From Adiantum capillus-veneris (Eukaryota > Streptophyta > Polypodiopsida > Polypodiales > Pteridaceae): a stretch of DNA of 64,000 nucleotides. The DNA is taken from NCBI GenBank assembly GCA_014529385.2, contig CM043950.1:68314435-68378434 (forward strand), written 5' to 3'. A model generated the notes under the pieces. It was not told where the DNA came from, did not search any database, and saw only the letters and a list, made by a program, of their open reading frames with translations. This document shows, piece by piece, positions 13,041-24,117 of the stretch. How positions within the stretch are numbered: the stretch's first letter is position 1; the number at the start of each line of letters is the position of its first letter. Both the position numbers and the translations under genes were made by a program.

Positions 13041-13779
13041 TTTGCTAAGTATGTGTCTTCCTTTGGTAGCATTTGAACTTCCACTTTTGACTCTTGAGAG
13101 CTTTTGAAGGTCCCATGGTAGACAGTGGCATGTTGGTTCTCTAATTGGTCTTTAGTCAGTCAAGTAACATTAGCCTCCTTGAGAGATTGTTCCTTTAGCT
13201 GTTTGGGAGAAACTCTTCCAACTTGGCCTTCATAATTTTCTTGTTTCAAGCCCCTGAGGATAATAAGAGAGATCCTGTCATGAGATAGAGCATTAGAAAG
13301 TGTCCATCATACTTGTTCCAACCTTCACTAAAAGTAGAAATGCTATAACAATAGTTGAAATGAAAAAAACACCAAAATCTAGCAAAGTCTATCTTTAGCA
13401 TCCCGTAGATGCAGAGGTCGGCATATGATTGCAAATTTATGCCAAAAGTGAATGTATAGATTTTGTTGATGTTGTAGGTGATATGTATGATGTTGGTTGG
13501 CTTTTTGGGCTCTATGGTGAGAGTTACATGCAAATTTGTGTCTGCTTTTTTCCGCGATTAGAGCTTGTTCTTGTTTCTAGGAGTTACGCTTTGTCAAAAT
13601 TGATGCAACTTGATATGAAGCTTCACATAGAACATTTAAGCACATTCATACTAAAAATGGATGAGAAAAAGTTCAATATGACATAGGTCTATCTTCAACA
13701 CATTGAAGATAAACTTGCAATGATTTGGAACTTTTTTGGATTGATGTCTCTTGTATAACTCCAATAGGTGCTAACTAAG

Positions 13780-14402
13780 CTCTGAGGAAAGTTTGAGCTT
13801 AAAAAGTGGTCCAAAAGTCTTGTGTGCATCCTTTTGTGTAACTTTGATAGAAAAGTGTAACATAGTCATTAGGGAAATTTTGGACTCTCAAATGGGCCCT
13901 ATAAGGACTTTGACTTTCTCCCTCTTATCCAAAACGGATGCACAAGTTTTTACAAATGAAATCAAAACTTGTTGGACCTTTTGGATTTAAAATGTACTTA
14001 TCGAGATCTATCCATTGATATATAGCATGCCATCAGATTCCTTATATTCTAGAAGGTTCCTTTTTTTGATGTGACAACTTTGTCTTATAAATGGAATCTC
14101 CTCACGTTTTAGTTTCAATGGGTAGGCCATAACTTCTACAAATCAACTCCAAATTTGTCAGAGTTTGGGGATTTAGAACCTACTTTGTAAGATCTTTCCA
14201 ATGATATGTTGGCCGATAGGGTTTTGAAAAAGCATTTATGTATTTTACCGGGCTCCCCACTTTGGACAAGAGAGGCAAAGTCAAACCTCCTTATAGTGCC
14301 CCTTTGAGAGTCCAAATTTTCCCTAATGGAAGTGAATACATGATGTGTGAGTCTCAAGTTTATACAACATGCATGAAGGCTATGGAAATCATGTTTATAC
14401 AA
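13780..14402. repeat. Diverged inverted and direct duplications
   Basis: The segment around 13870-13930 (ttagggaaattttggactct...) matches the reverse complement of about 14260-14330 over some 70 bases. In the same place, 13983-14030 and 14169-14215 match in direct orientation (ggattta...gatct.tcca.tgatat). The block is therefore a set of old, partly inverted copies of one unit. Confidence 0.6.
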
Positions 14403-15521
14403 TCAAATATGCAAAAAGATATTTATGTGAGAAATGATATCTTAGGCACGCCGAAAATAAATTTTGCCTAAATTAGCATCTTTTGCCCCCAATTTTCTAT
14501 ATATAGCTTCTACTAGTGTAGTGAAGGTTGATTGTGGCCCTGGTCTTATGTTTTGCACTTGGTGTTGATTTCCTTGAAGCTGATGGCCCTTACCAGATTA
14601 GAGTTGGATTTTAGGCTACCAACTTGTGATTGTTGACCCCCAAGAGGTTGATGTAGGTTACACATAGCTATTAGAATGTCACTCTGAGGTTTGAAGTCAA
14701 ATGAGTCAGTATTTTTCACTAAAGTGAAAAAAAACACTTTGCAGCAAAGATATGGTCATTTTTGCATAGCCTGATGAGGGGACCTTTAACAAACCCCCAA
14801 TTATCTACCAACCTTCTACATGATGCTAACTTCAAGTGGGTAAAACATGGTCCCAATTGAAGCCCTTTTTCTTCGGCGCACCAAAGATACTGGGTCAAGG
14901 AATTTGCTGGCAATTTCACTTTTGACCCTACACATGTGGTCACTTACTTGAGTTGAGCCCATGTTCAAATCTTGTGTGATTTGGAAGCCCGATTTGATCA
15001 GTGCAAGTGTTGTTCTTCCCAAACCTTCCCAGGTTACCCTGTGTTTTTGTGCTCCTTATGACCGTGGTGGTGGACAAAGAGGTACTAAAAATGCTTTATG
15101 TTATAGCTAGAAACTTACCCCTCATGGTTGAAGTGAGTAAGAGCTGGCAGAATGTGCATATAATCTCAAAAAAGAAAGCAAAAATCCACTAGGTAGAGCT
15201 CTCTCACAAATGTCTACAATTCAAATGAGGGTTGACATGGCATAGTGGACTATACATACCTAGAGTTTTCGGACACTCCCATCTTTACCTAACCATTGAG
15301 TCCTGTAGACCTCATAATATATCTCGGATCAATTTTTTTTGAAAACTGACATCTGGAGATCTTTTTGCTAAAAATTATCCAAAGTAGTTAGTACGTTGGA
15401 GTGGCCCCGCCAATCAATTTGATCATAATTGCCCCGACTTTTTTGTGCCTATTCCATTGAGGTTCAATATTTGGCGTTTGTTAACGGATTTGACCGTACG
15501 GTTGTCCACATAGCCGGACAC

Positions 15522-15851
15522 CACATTTCTACTCTTTTTTTCCGAGCTACTGTAGTGATTCCAAAGTAGCAAGATTCCTTGAGTTGTAATTCTGTCATGA
15601 CATTCGTAAAGGTCCATGTGAGCCATCCAATGGCCATTTAGAAAGCCCTAGGTATAAATGTCAATAACCTTAATGTAAATAAGAGGGCTTATCACATTTC
15701 TACTCTCCGTAAATCCCGATTCTAAAGTAGTAAGGTTCCCTGAGTTATAATTATGTCATGACATTTGTAAAGGTCCATGTGAACCAACCAATGGCCATTT
15801 AGAAATCCCTAGGTATAAATGTCAATAACCTTAATGTGAAAAAGAGGGCTT
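15522..15851. repeat. Two tandem copies of a 171-bp unit
   Basis: cacatttctactc at 15522 recurs at 15693. The two copies then stay alike to about 15851, including gtcatgaca, taaaggtccatgtga and taaatgtcaataacctta. Mismatches are scattered, so the duplication is not recent. Confidence 0.9.
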
Positions 15852-16781
15852 AACTTTAGAAAGAGAAAGAGATCTAATCTACGTGCGCTCAAGCTAAAAG
15901 CTGCTCTAAATTGTTATCAACTTCTGTAATGATTGGGTAATCCGTTTTTGACTCTGAAACTTGCATTGTGTTCCTTTCTCTTTGCTCTTTCATTCAAGTG
16001 TAAGCATTGTCAATTTTGATGTGGCTAGCGACTACGTGTCTATGAGCCTTAGTTACAGATTTGAGTGCTTAAGTCATTGCTTTTTGACGTTTTGACCATA
16101 TGAGAGTGTTCCTAAACCATAAGGCAACCTTTTTGGATAGTTTTGTTGCAATTTTCAAGACCTTTTTTGTGATGGATTGTGATTTTGTTACCTTGTCGGG
16201 TTGCCCCCAGACTTGGTAGGATAGTGTCCCTAGGTGTCCTAGACCTCCTCCTAAAGTTTTGTTTCATTTTGAGTCTATTCGAGTGCTGAAATGGCATGAT
16301 GACCTAGAGCAGTGAGAAAGGACATAGGTAGATTTTCCTAATCATGCATTGATTTTTTTGTTGAGTTGTTGCGTTATCTTGTTAGGTTCACTTCTTGAGA
16401 TTGAAAACCTCAAAGAGTCTCCCTGCCCCATTTGAATCACTTCCTTGTGAGTATTGACATTATGTTAGTGCTAGATAGCTATGATACAAACGTCCATCAC
16501 AGTGACCTACTAACATTACTAGTCTAGGCATGCTCTATTGCCCGCAAGATTTCTTCAATGCTTTACCTGACTCAAGTTGGAGTTGTCTATTAAAACTTAG
16601 AGCAATTTTGGTGAATTGCACTTGAATCATCACTCAAAACGGTTTCAAGACAAAGACACATGAACTTTGCCTTGTGTCTTGGCCTCCAGGAGGTATTTTT
16701 TAGCTCAGACTTCAGATTTGGGATGTCTTCAAGTATGTATACAAGATCATCAAGTCAGGTACCCCCACTATGCTGAGGTAA

Positions 16782-18294
16782 ATGGATCGCAATCCATGAC
16801 CCCCTGTCAATTTTTTTTTTGCAATGTTCTCCAAATTTTTATAGTATGTAGACAAGGTCATATGCAGACTGCTTTGTACCGATTCTCATCAAATTATGAG
16901 GTTGGGGTACATGGATCGCGATCCATGTTCAACCGCATCTAGTCTTAATCTCTTGGCAGCTTGTTGCACTCTATGTCCACAAGCTAAATCTCAAATATTT
17001 TTGGATTTAGACTTGTTTTGATCAGTCAAACACTAGGTATGCACTTTGGTTTTTAGTATTTCACCTATTTTGCTCCCTTTTGACCCAAATTTGCTTATTT
17101 TTTCCAAAAATTGGACTCGAGGATATGTTTTCTTCTGTATGTACTACTGATCTGGTCAAGCTGTCACTATGGGGTTATGGATCACAATCCATGTTTGGAG
17201 CCCAAATAACTTTGCTTCGTACCATAAGAATTAGCATGACTAGTAGGTCCTATGCCACAAAGTTTTTTTGAAAATGGACCTCTAGATTGGAAATGAGGCC
17301 AATTCTAGTACCTACTTAAAATGCTTGGTAATTTTGGTCTTTTGACTTGGTTTTTGATATCCAAATTCAGTTTTGAAAAGACCACTAGACTCTTGTGATG
17401 CTCTAGCTTTGTGACCACTAGACTCTGTGGCAGAGGAACGTGGATTGTGATCCATGTACCCGTGTGTCAGATTGTATTTAAACTTGGCACACAGGTTCCC
17501 CTTGGTCCACTAATCCCTGCTATATGATTTTTGTGTGATTTGGACTTGTTTAGGTCAGAACAAATTCAATCCTTAGGTCTATTTCAAGGTTTTCAGCTTG
17601 AACTATTTTTTCCCGTTTGATCCACTTTTTGAACTTTTTTGACAATGCTTCTTTCGGGACTTTTATTCACAATGGTCTCTGCTACAAGCTGGAAAACCTT
17701 GTGTCTAAAAATTCCTAAGGGGGTCATGGATCACGATCCATGTTCCACCACTTTTGGATTTGTGTTGATAGCTTATGATCTTTTGTAGCTCCACAGAATG
17801 TTTTTGAATTTGGATCAATTTTGCCCAAAAAAATGAATTCTATAGTCTGCTATGGCGATTTTGAAATTGAACTGTTTTTGGCTCTTTTAACAACTTTTTT
17901 TGTGACATTTTTGTAAACGGTTCCTTTGGAAAAGGTGTTTTTGTATGTCTCAGCTACCTACTGCTCAAATCATACCCAAAAATCATGATGAGGTACGTGG
18001 GTCGTGATCCATGTTTCATCACATTTGAACACCAAATATGGCATGACCAGTGTCTGCAATGTCAGTAGTCTATTTCACCACTTTTTGCATTTTGAAAACT
18101 TTTTATCCGTCAAAAGTAAGTTTTTTTGTCTACCCTGCAGTTTTTGACTAGTTTCTATTTTTGGCTATTTTGACCAACTTTTTTCAGTTTTTTGACATTG
18201 TGCCTGTTGAAAAAGTTGTTCCAAATGGTATCAACTACCTACTGATCAATTTCCAGCCAAACATCATGATGAGGTACATGGATCGCAATCCATG
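16782..18294. repeat. Ladder of seven palindromic cores
   Basis: An 18-bp palindrome (CATGGATCGCGATCCATG, perfect at 16910-16927) recurs as variants at 16782, 17176, 17439, 17725, 17996 and 18277. Spacing from 16910 onward is 266, 263, 286, 271 and 281 bases; the first interval is 129. Variants mostly change the central CG steps to CA or TG. Sequence between cores is poorly conserved, but several units share a gatgaggtac-type lead-in and T-rich spacers. Confidence 0.85.
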
Positions 18295-18370
18295 TTTGGC
18301 CGCATTTTGACATGAAACTTGGTCAACTTATAGCACATGTTATGATGACACTCTTCCCCAAATCTTTTTG

Positions 18371-19266
18371 AATTTGAATTACTTTTGCTCAACCAAAATA
18401 ATTTTTTTCCCAATGTTATAGAAGACATGCTTAAATGCATGAATGATATGATGACCAACATGCAAAGGTTGCCTATGAGATGCCTGTGTGATAAGGACCA
18501 AATCAGGGACAACCTCTGGGACAACAAAGACAATTGAAATGCCATTGAAGGAAAATTGACAAATCATGAGAAAAATGAGTGCTACTACAAGCCCAAATAT
18601 GGTGAAAGTGTCTAGTATGTGCCAATGAGGCCACAAGGACAACCCGTGTATAGATACCCACCAAATGTGGCACCAATGCAAAGATCTCCCATGAATATGG
18701 AGAGACCACAACTAGTATTAGGCCAACAACCACCACTCCCAAGGAATAATGTTGAAGGACAAGTGGATGATAAGGCTCTAGTACCCATTACTCCATACCT
18801 TGAAACGAGTATATGTTTCCTGAAGGACAAGTGGATGATTAGGTTCTAGTACCCATTACTCCATACCCTGAAATGAGTTTGATAACAATGGGGGTAGAAG
18901 AAGAGTGGTATAGTCAATCTACTTCAATGCCAGTAGAACCAATGTACCAAACATCTATGGAAACATCACCGGTTTATTTCATTGAAAACCAAGGAGCTAG
19001 ATCACCTATGATCAAACCAATGCCCAAACCAAAAACCAAAAATTTCCATAACAATGGATTGGGTGACCATTGGAAAAATGATTTTCTTGAACAAAATAAT
19101 AATACGCAACCTATGGAGGCATATTGTGGAGCATGTGGTCTCAAGGGTGGACACTTTTTTGAAGACTACCCTAGGAATCCAACGAACAAAAGAAATACAA
19201 CCATAAATGTAGTTCAAGTCGTACAAAGTAGTTCGTCAAAAGGAGAATCTGCAATTCCAATTTGAG
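18371..19266 (+). pseudogene. Gag relic with degenerate zinc knuckle
   Basis: Plus-strand codons appear from about 18415 (DMLKCMNDMM). They continue through a Pro/Met/Gln-rich segment (RPQGQPVYRYPPN, near 18630) to an open stretch at 18873-19265. There YCGACGLKGGHFFEDYPRNP resembles a retroviral-type CCHC knuckle whose last Cys has become Tyr. Gag packages the element RNA into particles. A 68-bp tandem duplication at 18754 breaks the frame. The assignment to Ty3/gypsy gag rests on the knuckle and on the protease-like segment downstream. Confidence 0.65.
18754..18889. repeat. Two tandem copies of a 68-bp unit inside gag
   Basis: gaaggacaagtggatgat at 18754 recurs at 18822, followed in both copies by ctagtacccattactccatacc. 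Since 68 is not a multiple of 3, the second copy shifts the gag frame. Confidence 0.9.
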
Positions 19267-21338
19267 TAGTGACTAGAGGACAAGCTAAGGGGAATTTAAA
19301 AAAAACTATGAGTGGATATGACAAACCCTGTAATTTCTCCAAAAACTCCACAAAAGAAAGACACAAATGATACAAACTCAAGAGACAAAAACTACGAAAG
19401 GGGGTTGAACAAAAAATATGAAAAGAGGTAGAGAAAAAGATACAAACTCTTCTATCAAACTTTAAGGATCTCGAACCAAAATCAATTGGATCGATAATGG
19501 TCGATAAAATTTACAAACCAATCAACACGGCATTAAAAGCTTTCCATGCTTGATTAAAAGCTAGTGAGACATTGGAAACCAAATGGAGAAATTATCTAGC
19601 ACCTGATATGGAAGCATATAAAAACTTGGTGCAAATCATGAAATCCATGCTCAAAAAACACAAACCTCAGTAAAAAATCACAGGGAAACCGGCATAACTT
19701 GAGACACGAGAATTAGAGAAAAAGCTCAAGAAAAGGGTGAGCTGGAAACTTTGGATAACAATGACACATAATCATCTAAACTAATGATTTATGATAGTGA
19801 GGAAGGATGGGATGGAGTGCCAATAGTTGAAGAAGATTGGCCAAACCATATGTGGAAGCGAGTTAGGGAAGCAAGAGATGAGAGTTTCACTCTGAAATTG
19901 GCTCCAGTTGAAGAAGTATGGTCATATAGATCACCTATGGAATTGGATGAACGGTCTTTGTATGGAGATTGGAGATCGGAGCAATTAAACTCTACAAAAG
20001 ATAGAACATTGTGGACACTACCTTCGTACCTAGGAGAGAATGAAGAGAAATTGATGATCTGCAAAGCGACAAAACTAAATAGGCCAAACAAACCTTGGAT
20101 GTGGTAAATTTTTTAATCCATTAGGTCAACTCCAATTCAGTGCACAATTACTTTGGGTCAAATAATGAAGTTACGACCACACCTTTGGGGAGAAATTGCA
20201 AACAATAATGGAAAAGCTGGGACTAAAGGGAGCATGTAAAATGAACTTGGAAAATTCCAAAATGAAGAGGCACGGACTAAACTTTTCAACTTGTTGCCCA
20301 TGAACAAAGTAGGGGACTATTGTGAGGGGAACGAAGGAAACACGACCCTTCCAATACAATAAAATGATGCAACAACCATAGCTATTTTGGAAAGTGGAGC
20401 AGGCATAGCCATAGAAACAAAAATCTGTTTGGGAAGCCTAGGAAAGAACAAGTAATCAAGCAAACAGGGATGAAATTGTAGCTAGTAGATGGACACATTG
20501 AGAAATCGATGGGCTTACTAGAGAATGTTATGGTCAACTCCTTTGGAATTGACTACCAACACACTTTTTCCATTGTAGATTTTGCAAAGAAACTCAATTA
20601 TGAAATCATCTTGGGAAGACCATTCAGGAAATAGATACAATTAATCAAGATTGGGAAAATGATTATCTCTACATGAAACAAGTAGGAGCAATTACTTAAG
20701 TGAATCTAAAAGACCACTCCTACAAGGATGTCCTGAGGATAGCTACACAGGAATAGTACTCTGAAACCTCAAGAGAGACTAAACTTCTATCGTGGATACA
20801 AAAAGACACTCAATTTTGGATGTGTGGGGCATTTGATCGGGTACTTTATGACAAGCAGACTACATTCTAGAGAGAGAAGTGAATGATGCAGACTACATAC
20901 CTAAACCATTCCCTGAACATTTGTTTGATCCTTTTGAGTGGACCCATATTTTGGCCACAATGGATGTATGCATTAATGGATCTATACCTATACACTTTTG
21001 TGACGAGGAGGGCTATGATATAGTCCCGATCTAAATGGTATTTATCAAAATGATTGAGGAGCAATAGGGCTTCTTTGATCACTATTACGATGCCACACAG
21101 GATTTGGAAGAAGAAACGACCACAACGGATGAATCAAACAGAAAAGTATCACGTAAGAGCCAAACTTTTACTCAAGGGAGAGGAAGAATTTTTTTTTGAG
21201 TTAGCAAACCAACATCGAAGACGCCAAGAAAGGTATCACAGGAAACATGAAAATAAACTAAAAGAGAAAACACAAAAAAAATTAGTGGACACGGCCCTGC
21301 GTAGCTCCGTGCCCAGAGAGATTGGCCCTAAAGACTAG
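19267..21338 (+). pseudogene. Protease-region relic, pol start of element C
   Basis: After gag the plus strand reads as retroelement protein, broken by many stops. An open piece at 19784-20107 is acidic and Trp-rich (DSEEGWDGVPIVEEDWPNH). Near 20390-20640 the sequence ILESGAGIAIETK replaces the usual D-S-G-A of an aspartic protease. It is followed by VDGHIEKSMGLLENV and FSIVDFAKKLNYEIILGRPF, which is the layout of Ty3 proteases of seed-free plants. The catalytic Asp is read as Glu (gaa), so the enzyme would be inactive. A basic segment at 21054-21338 ends the readable part. No RT motif (such as YxDD) follows before the right LTR. Confidence 0.65.
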
Positions 21339-21479
21339 CGCCCCTTTTGCATAAATGGTGGAAAGGATAATCCTAAATGGCTAAGGGGGTATTTTTAGCA
21401 CCATCTGGTGGGTGGCTATATAGGCACGTACTGAACGTTCCCATCATACTTTGGTCTTAAAAGTAGCACTTGTGGGTCT

Positions 21480-21720
21480 CATGGTTGGTCCAATTAATCA
21501 TTCCTTGAACAAGCTTAGATCTCAATGGATAGCCCACAAAGAGAACCAATAAGAATAGATCTCCCCATGATCAAGCTGATCGTATTGAGTAGCCTACCAA
21601 GGGGACCAATGAGGGTTGATCATTCCATGAGCTAGCTTGAATCTCATTGGATAGCCCACCTTGAGAGCCAACAAGAATTTAGCCTTATTTAATTAAGGAA
21701 TTTAGCTCTCTTCTCAAAGA
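21480..21720. repeat. Diverged CCAAT-containing repeat units
   Basis: Just left of the right LTR, about three units of roughly 60-90 bases repeat the plan tt/cattggatagcccacc..gag.ccaa.aagaat. They resemble units inside the LTR itself, so they may be LTR-derived. Confidence 0.6.
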
Positions 21721-21928
21721 GGGAATGAAGGACACTTGTCACATTGCTAACCCTCTTGCTTGATGTGATGTGAGCCATCCATTAGCTCGCCCACAACATG
21801 GACCAATGGCCTTCAAGCATGCTAAAAAAGAGGGGGTCGATGGGTTTTACTCTCTCTTGTATCAAGAAAATTCATTCTCACAAGGTAAAGACTCCCTCTC
21901 AAGACAAAGAGAATTGGAGAAGCCTACA

Positions 21929-22305
21929 TGTCATAATAATCAATATCTAATTCTCCTAAATAATTTTCTCATGTTAAACTGATCATTTAATATGGGGAAG
22001 TGCCAGGGTAGAAAAAGCTAGAATATTGGTTAAGCTAGCAGACCCGTCACAGTAGGGATCCAAAGGAGGGAAAATAGGGATCCAAAGGGGGGGCCATCTG
22101 CAAAAGTGCCATGTGCAACAATGGGCTTAAAAGACCCTAAGGTTCAGCCCATTAATACTTCCAAAATGCTAAGGTTCCAAAATTCAAAGGTAGTGTCGAA
22201 AGGTCAAGCATGAGGGGAATTGGATGCTTTGTGCGTGACCCAAAAGTCTTTATCAATCCCTACATAGGAAGAGGCGAGCCTTGGGAGTAGGGGATGAGAG
22301 AGAAA

Positions 22306-22340
<35 letters not shown>

Positions 22341-23531
22341 TCCCTTTACACAAAGGGAATGAGGGACACATGTCAACTCCCTAGCCCAGATGCCCACAAG
22401 GTGTACCCAATTCCTATTGGATGGCCTTGGAGGCGGACCAATGAGAATTAGGCTAGAGTAAATCTAGTTTAATTAATTTTAAAAAACTTAATAAAAGAAC
22501 CAATGAGAAATAAGCTCTCTAGAATACTATTGGACAGTCTCCCAAGGGGACCAATGAGCATTCAGCAGCCCAATGGCTTGCCTGATTCCTATTGGCCAAG
22601 AGGCAAAGGGGTCCAATGAGAGTTTAGTTGCATTTATTAATTACATAAATCTCTTACAAAAGGGGAAAGGGGGACACATGTCAGAAGGCTATCACTTATA
22701 CTGCTTAATTATCATTGGTTAGCCCTAGGGAGGTCCAATGAGACTGTAGCATGAGCAAATAGCAAGAGGGGTCGACCAAGAGAGAGAGGGGGCTGATTTT
22801 TGCAAGGCATTATCACACACACACTCACACAATCTCATGTGTGAAGTAAAGAAGACTCTCTCTCCTTCTCAAGCTTTAATGGAAAGCTTACCACCTACTG
22901 CAAGCTTGTGAGAAGGGAGGCCTACACCAACAACACTTGGCTTTGTGATGCAAATCCAACCAAGAACCAAGCTTCAATGCATGCTCATCTCCTCTACCAT
23001 GCTAATCACTAAGCTAAGCTATGCTAATATGAGTGATTATGTGAGGAGATGTACATCTTTCTTGTAAGAATACTCCTTCTTCCTCTCAATCTACTCTCAT
23101 ACCCCGCTAGCTCTCACCATCTTCCAAGGTGTGTGAGGTCTTGGGTCTGAGACCGGAGAGAATTGATGTTGTGTTTGATAAGTTCTTTGCTTAGTGCATG
23201 AAGCTTTCATCTTCATTGCACTAGCTAGTCTTGAAGGAACACAAAGAATTGTATTGTACAATGTCTCTCTTGATGGGAGAAACCATAATACAAAGCCTTT
23301 TGGAGGGGGGACCGGCTCCATGTAAATCCGGTCCTCAACTATTGTCAATAGCTTAATTTCTCTCTCTTTTGAAAGTATTGTTCATGCTATCTAACTAGGT
23401 GTCATGCTTTTTGTTGCTCTCTCCACCCAAGCACTCTTGTAATTCTCATTAGGAATCTATTCTAATGAAATGCCCACTATGTTCATATTAATTTCTGCTA
23501 CACACAAGTTACTAGGCCATTAAATGTTACA
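21929..23531 (+). repeat. Right LTR of element C
   Basis: It starts TGTCATAATAATCAATATC, close to the start of the element B LTR in its own orientation (TGTCATAAAATCTAATATC). It ends AAATGTTACA, against TTCCATTACA in B, so TG...CA is kept and the length is 1603 bp. It holds a (CA)n run at about 22306-22338, several CCAATGAG blocks (22438-22740), and the GCTAGCTCTCACCATCTTCC and GACCGGCTCCATGTAAATCC landmarks. Confidence 0.8.
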
Positions 23532-24117
23532 CTACACCAACATTAGTTGACCATGGAATAAAAATACAAGCAAGCACCAAGCTTACAAGCATGCTCATTT
23601 TCTCCTTCATCTCCATTACTAAGCTATTTTATGCTTTATGAGTGAAAGTCTAATGTGACAGAATTATTCTTCCTTGTAAGAACTTCTTCTTCTTCTTCTC
23701 TTTCCTCACTCCCCGCTAGCTCTCTCCACCTTTGAAGGTGTTTGAGGTCTTGGGATTGATGCCCTACCAAGTGTAATTTTGGTGCAAGAATCTTCCCATC
23801 TTCATGGCATCAATTGGGCTTTGAACAACACAAAGATTGTATTGTAAAAAAATCTCTCTCAATGGGAGAAGCTATAATACAAAGCCCTTTGGAAGGGGGA
23901 CCAATTCCAAGTAAATTTGATCCTCAACTATTGTTGGTCTTACTGTCTCTATCTTTTTCAAGCTATTTGCATGCCGAGTTAACAAGTTATGTTGTTTCTT
24001 GTTAAAGCATCCAACCAAGCACTTTCTTTTTGCTCTTAAGAAATCTCCTAAATGAAACTCTCTCTCTTGTTAATATAACTCCTCTACAATTAGTGATACT
24101 AACTTAATTTTATCACA
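23532..24117 (+). repeat. Second copy of the 3' third of the LTR
   Basis: From ctacaccaaca at 23532 the sequence repeats, in diverged form, what precedes it from about 22921. It includes CCCCGCTAGCTCTCTCCACC near 23713 and the genomic gaagggggaccaattccaag segment near 23893, and ends TTATCACA at 24117. It therefore looks like a tandem duplication of the LTR 3' part or the remains of an adjacent LTR. Confidence 0.7.

Larger units (their letters stand above)
13041..18370. other. Noncoding leader of element C with repeats
   Basis: About 5.3 kb without a believable reading frame. It contains the diverged duplications at 13.78-14.40 kb, a 171-bp tandem duplication at 15522-15851 and a palindrome ladder at 16782-18294, all listed separately. 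It ends where gag-like codons begin near 18371. Its T-rich, low-complexity plus strand and lack of frames fit an untranslated leader or an insertion into one. Confidence 0.5.
11491..23531 (+). mobile_element. Old LTR retrotransposon with gag-protease only (element C)
   Basis: Two diverged LTRs of one family, both in plus orientation, enclose about 8.9 kb. From left to right the interior holds a long noncoding leader with internal duplications and a palindrome ladder, a gag relic and a protease-like relic. It has no recognisable RT, RNase H or integrase. The LTR family is the same as that of the complete element B at 45753-54522 (there in minus orientation). Bases flanking the two ends do not form an obvious target duplication, so a composite of two insertions cannot be excluded. 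It could also be a non-autonomous derivative that uses the machinery of another element. Confidence 0.55.

Noticed and set aside
11491-23531. Target site duplication around element C
   Set aside because: The bases before 11491 and after 23531 do not match, so integration as one unit could not be proven.
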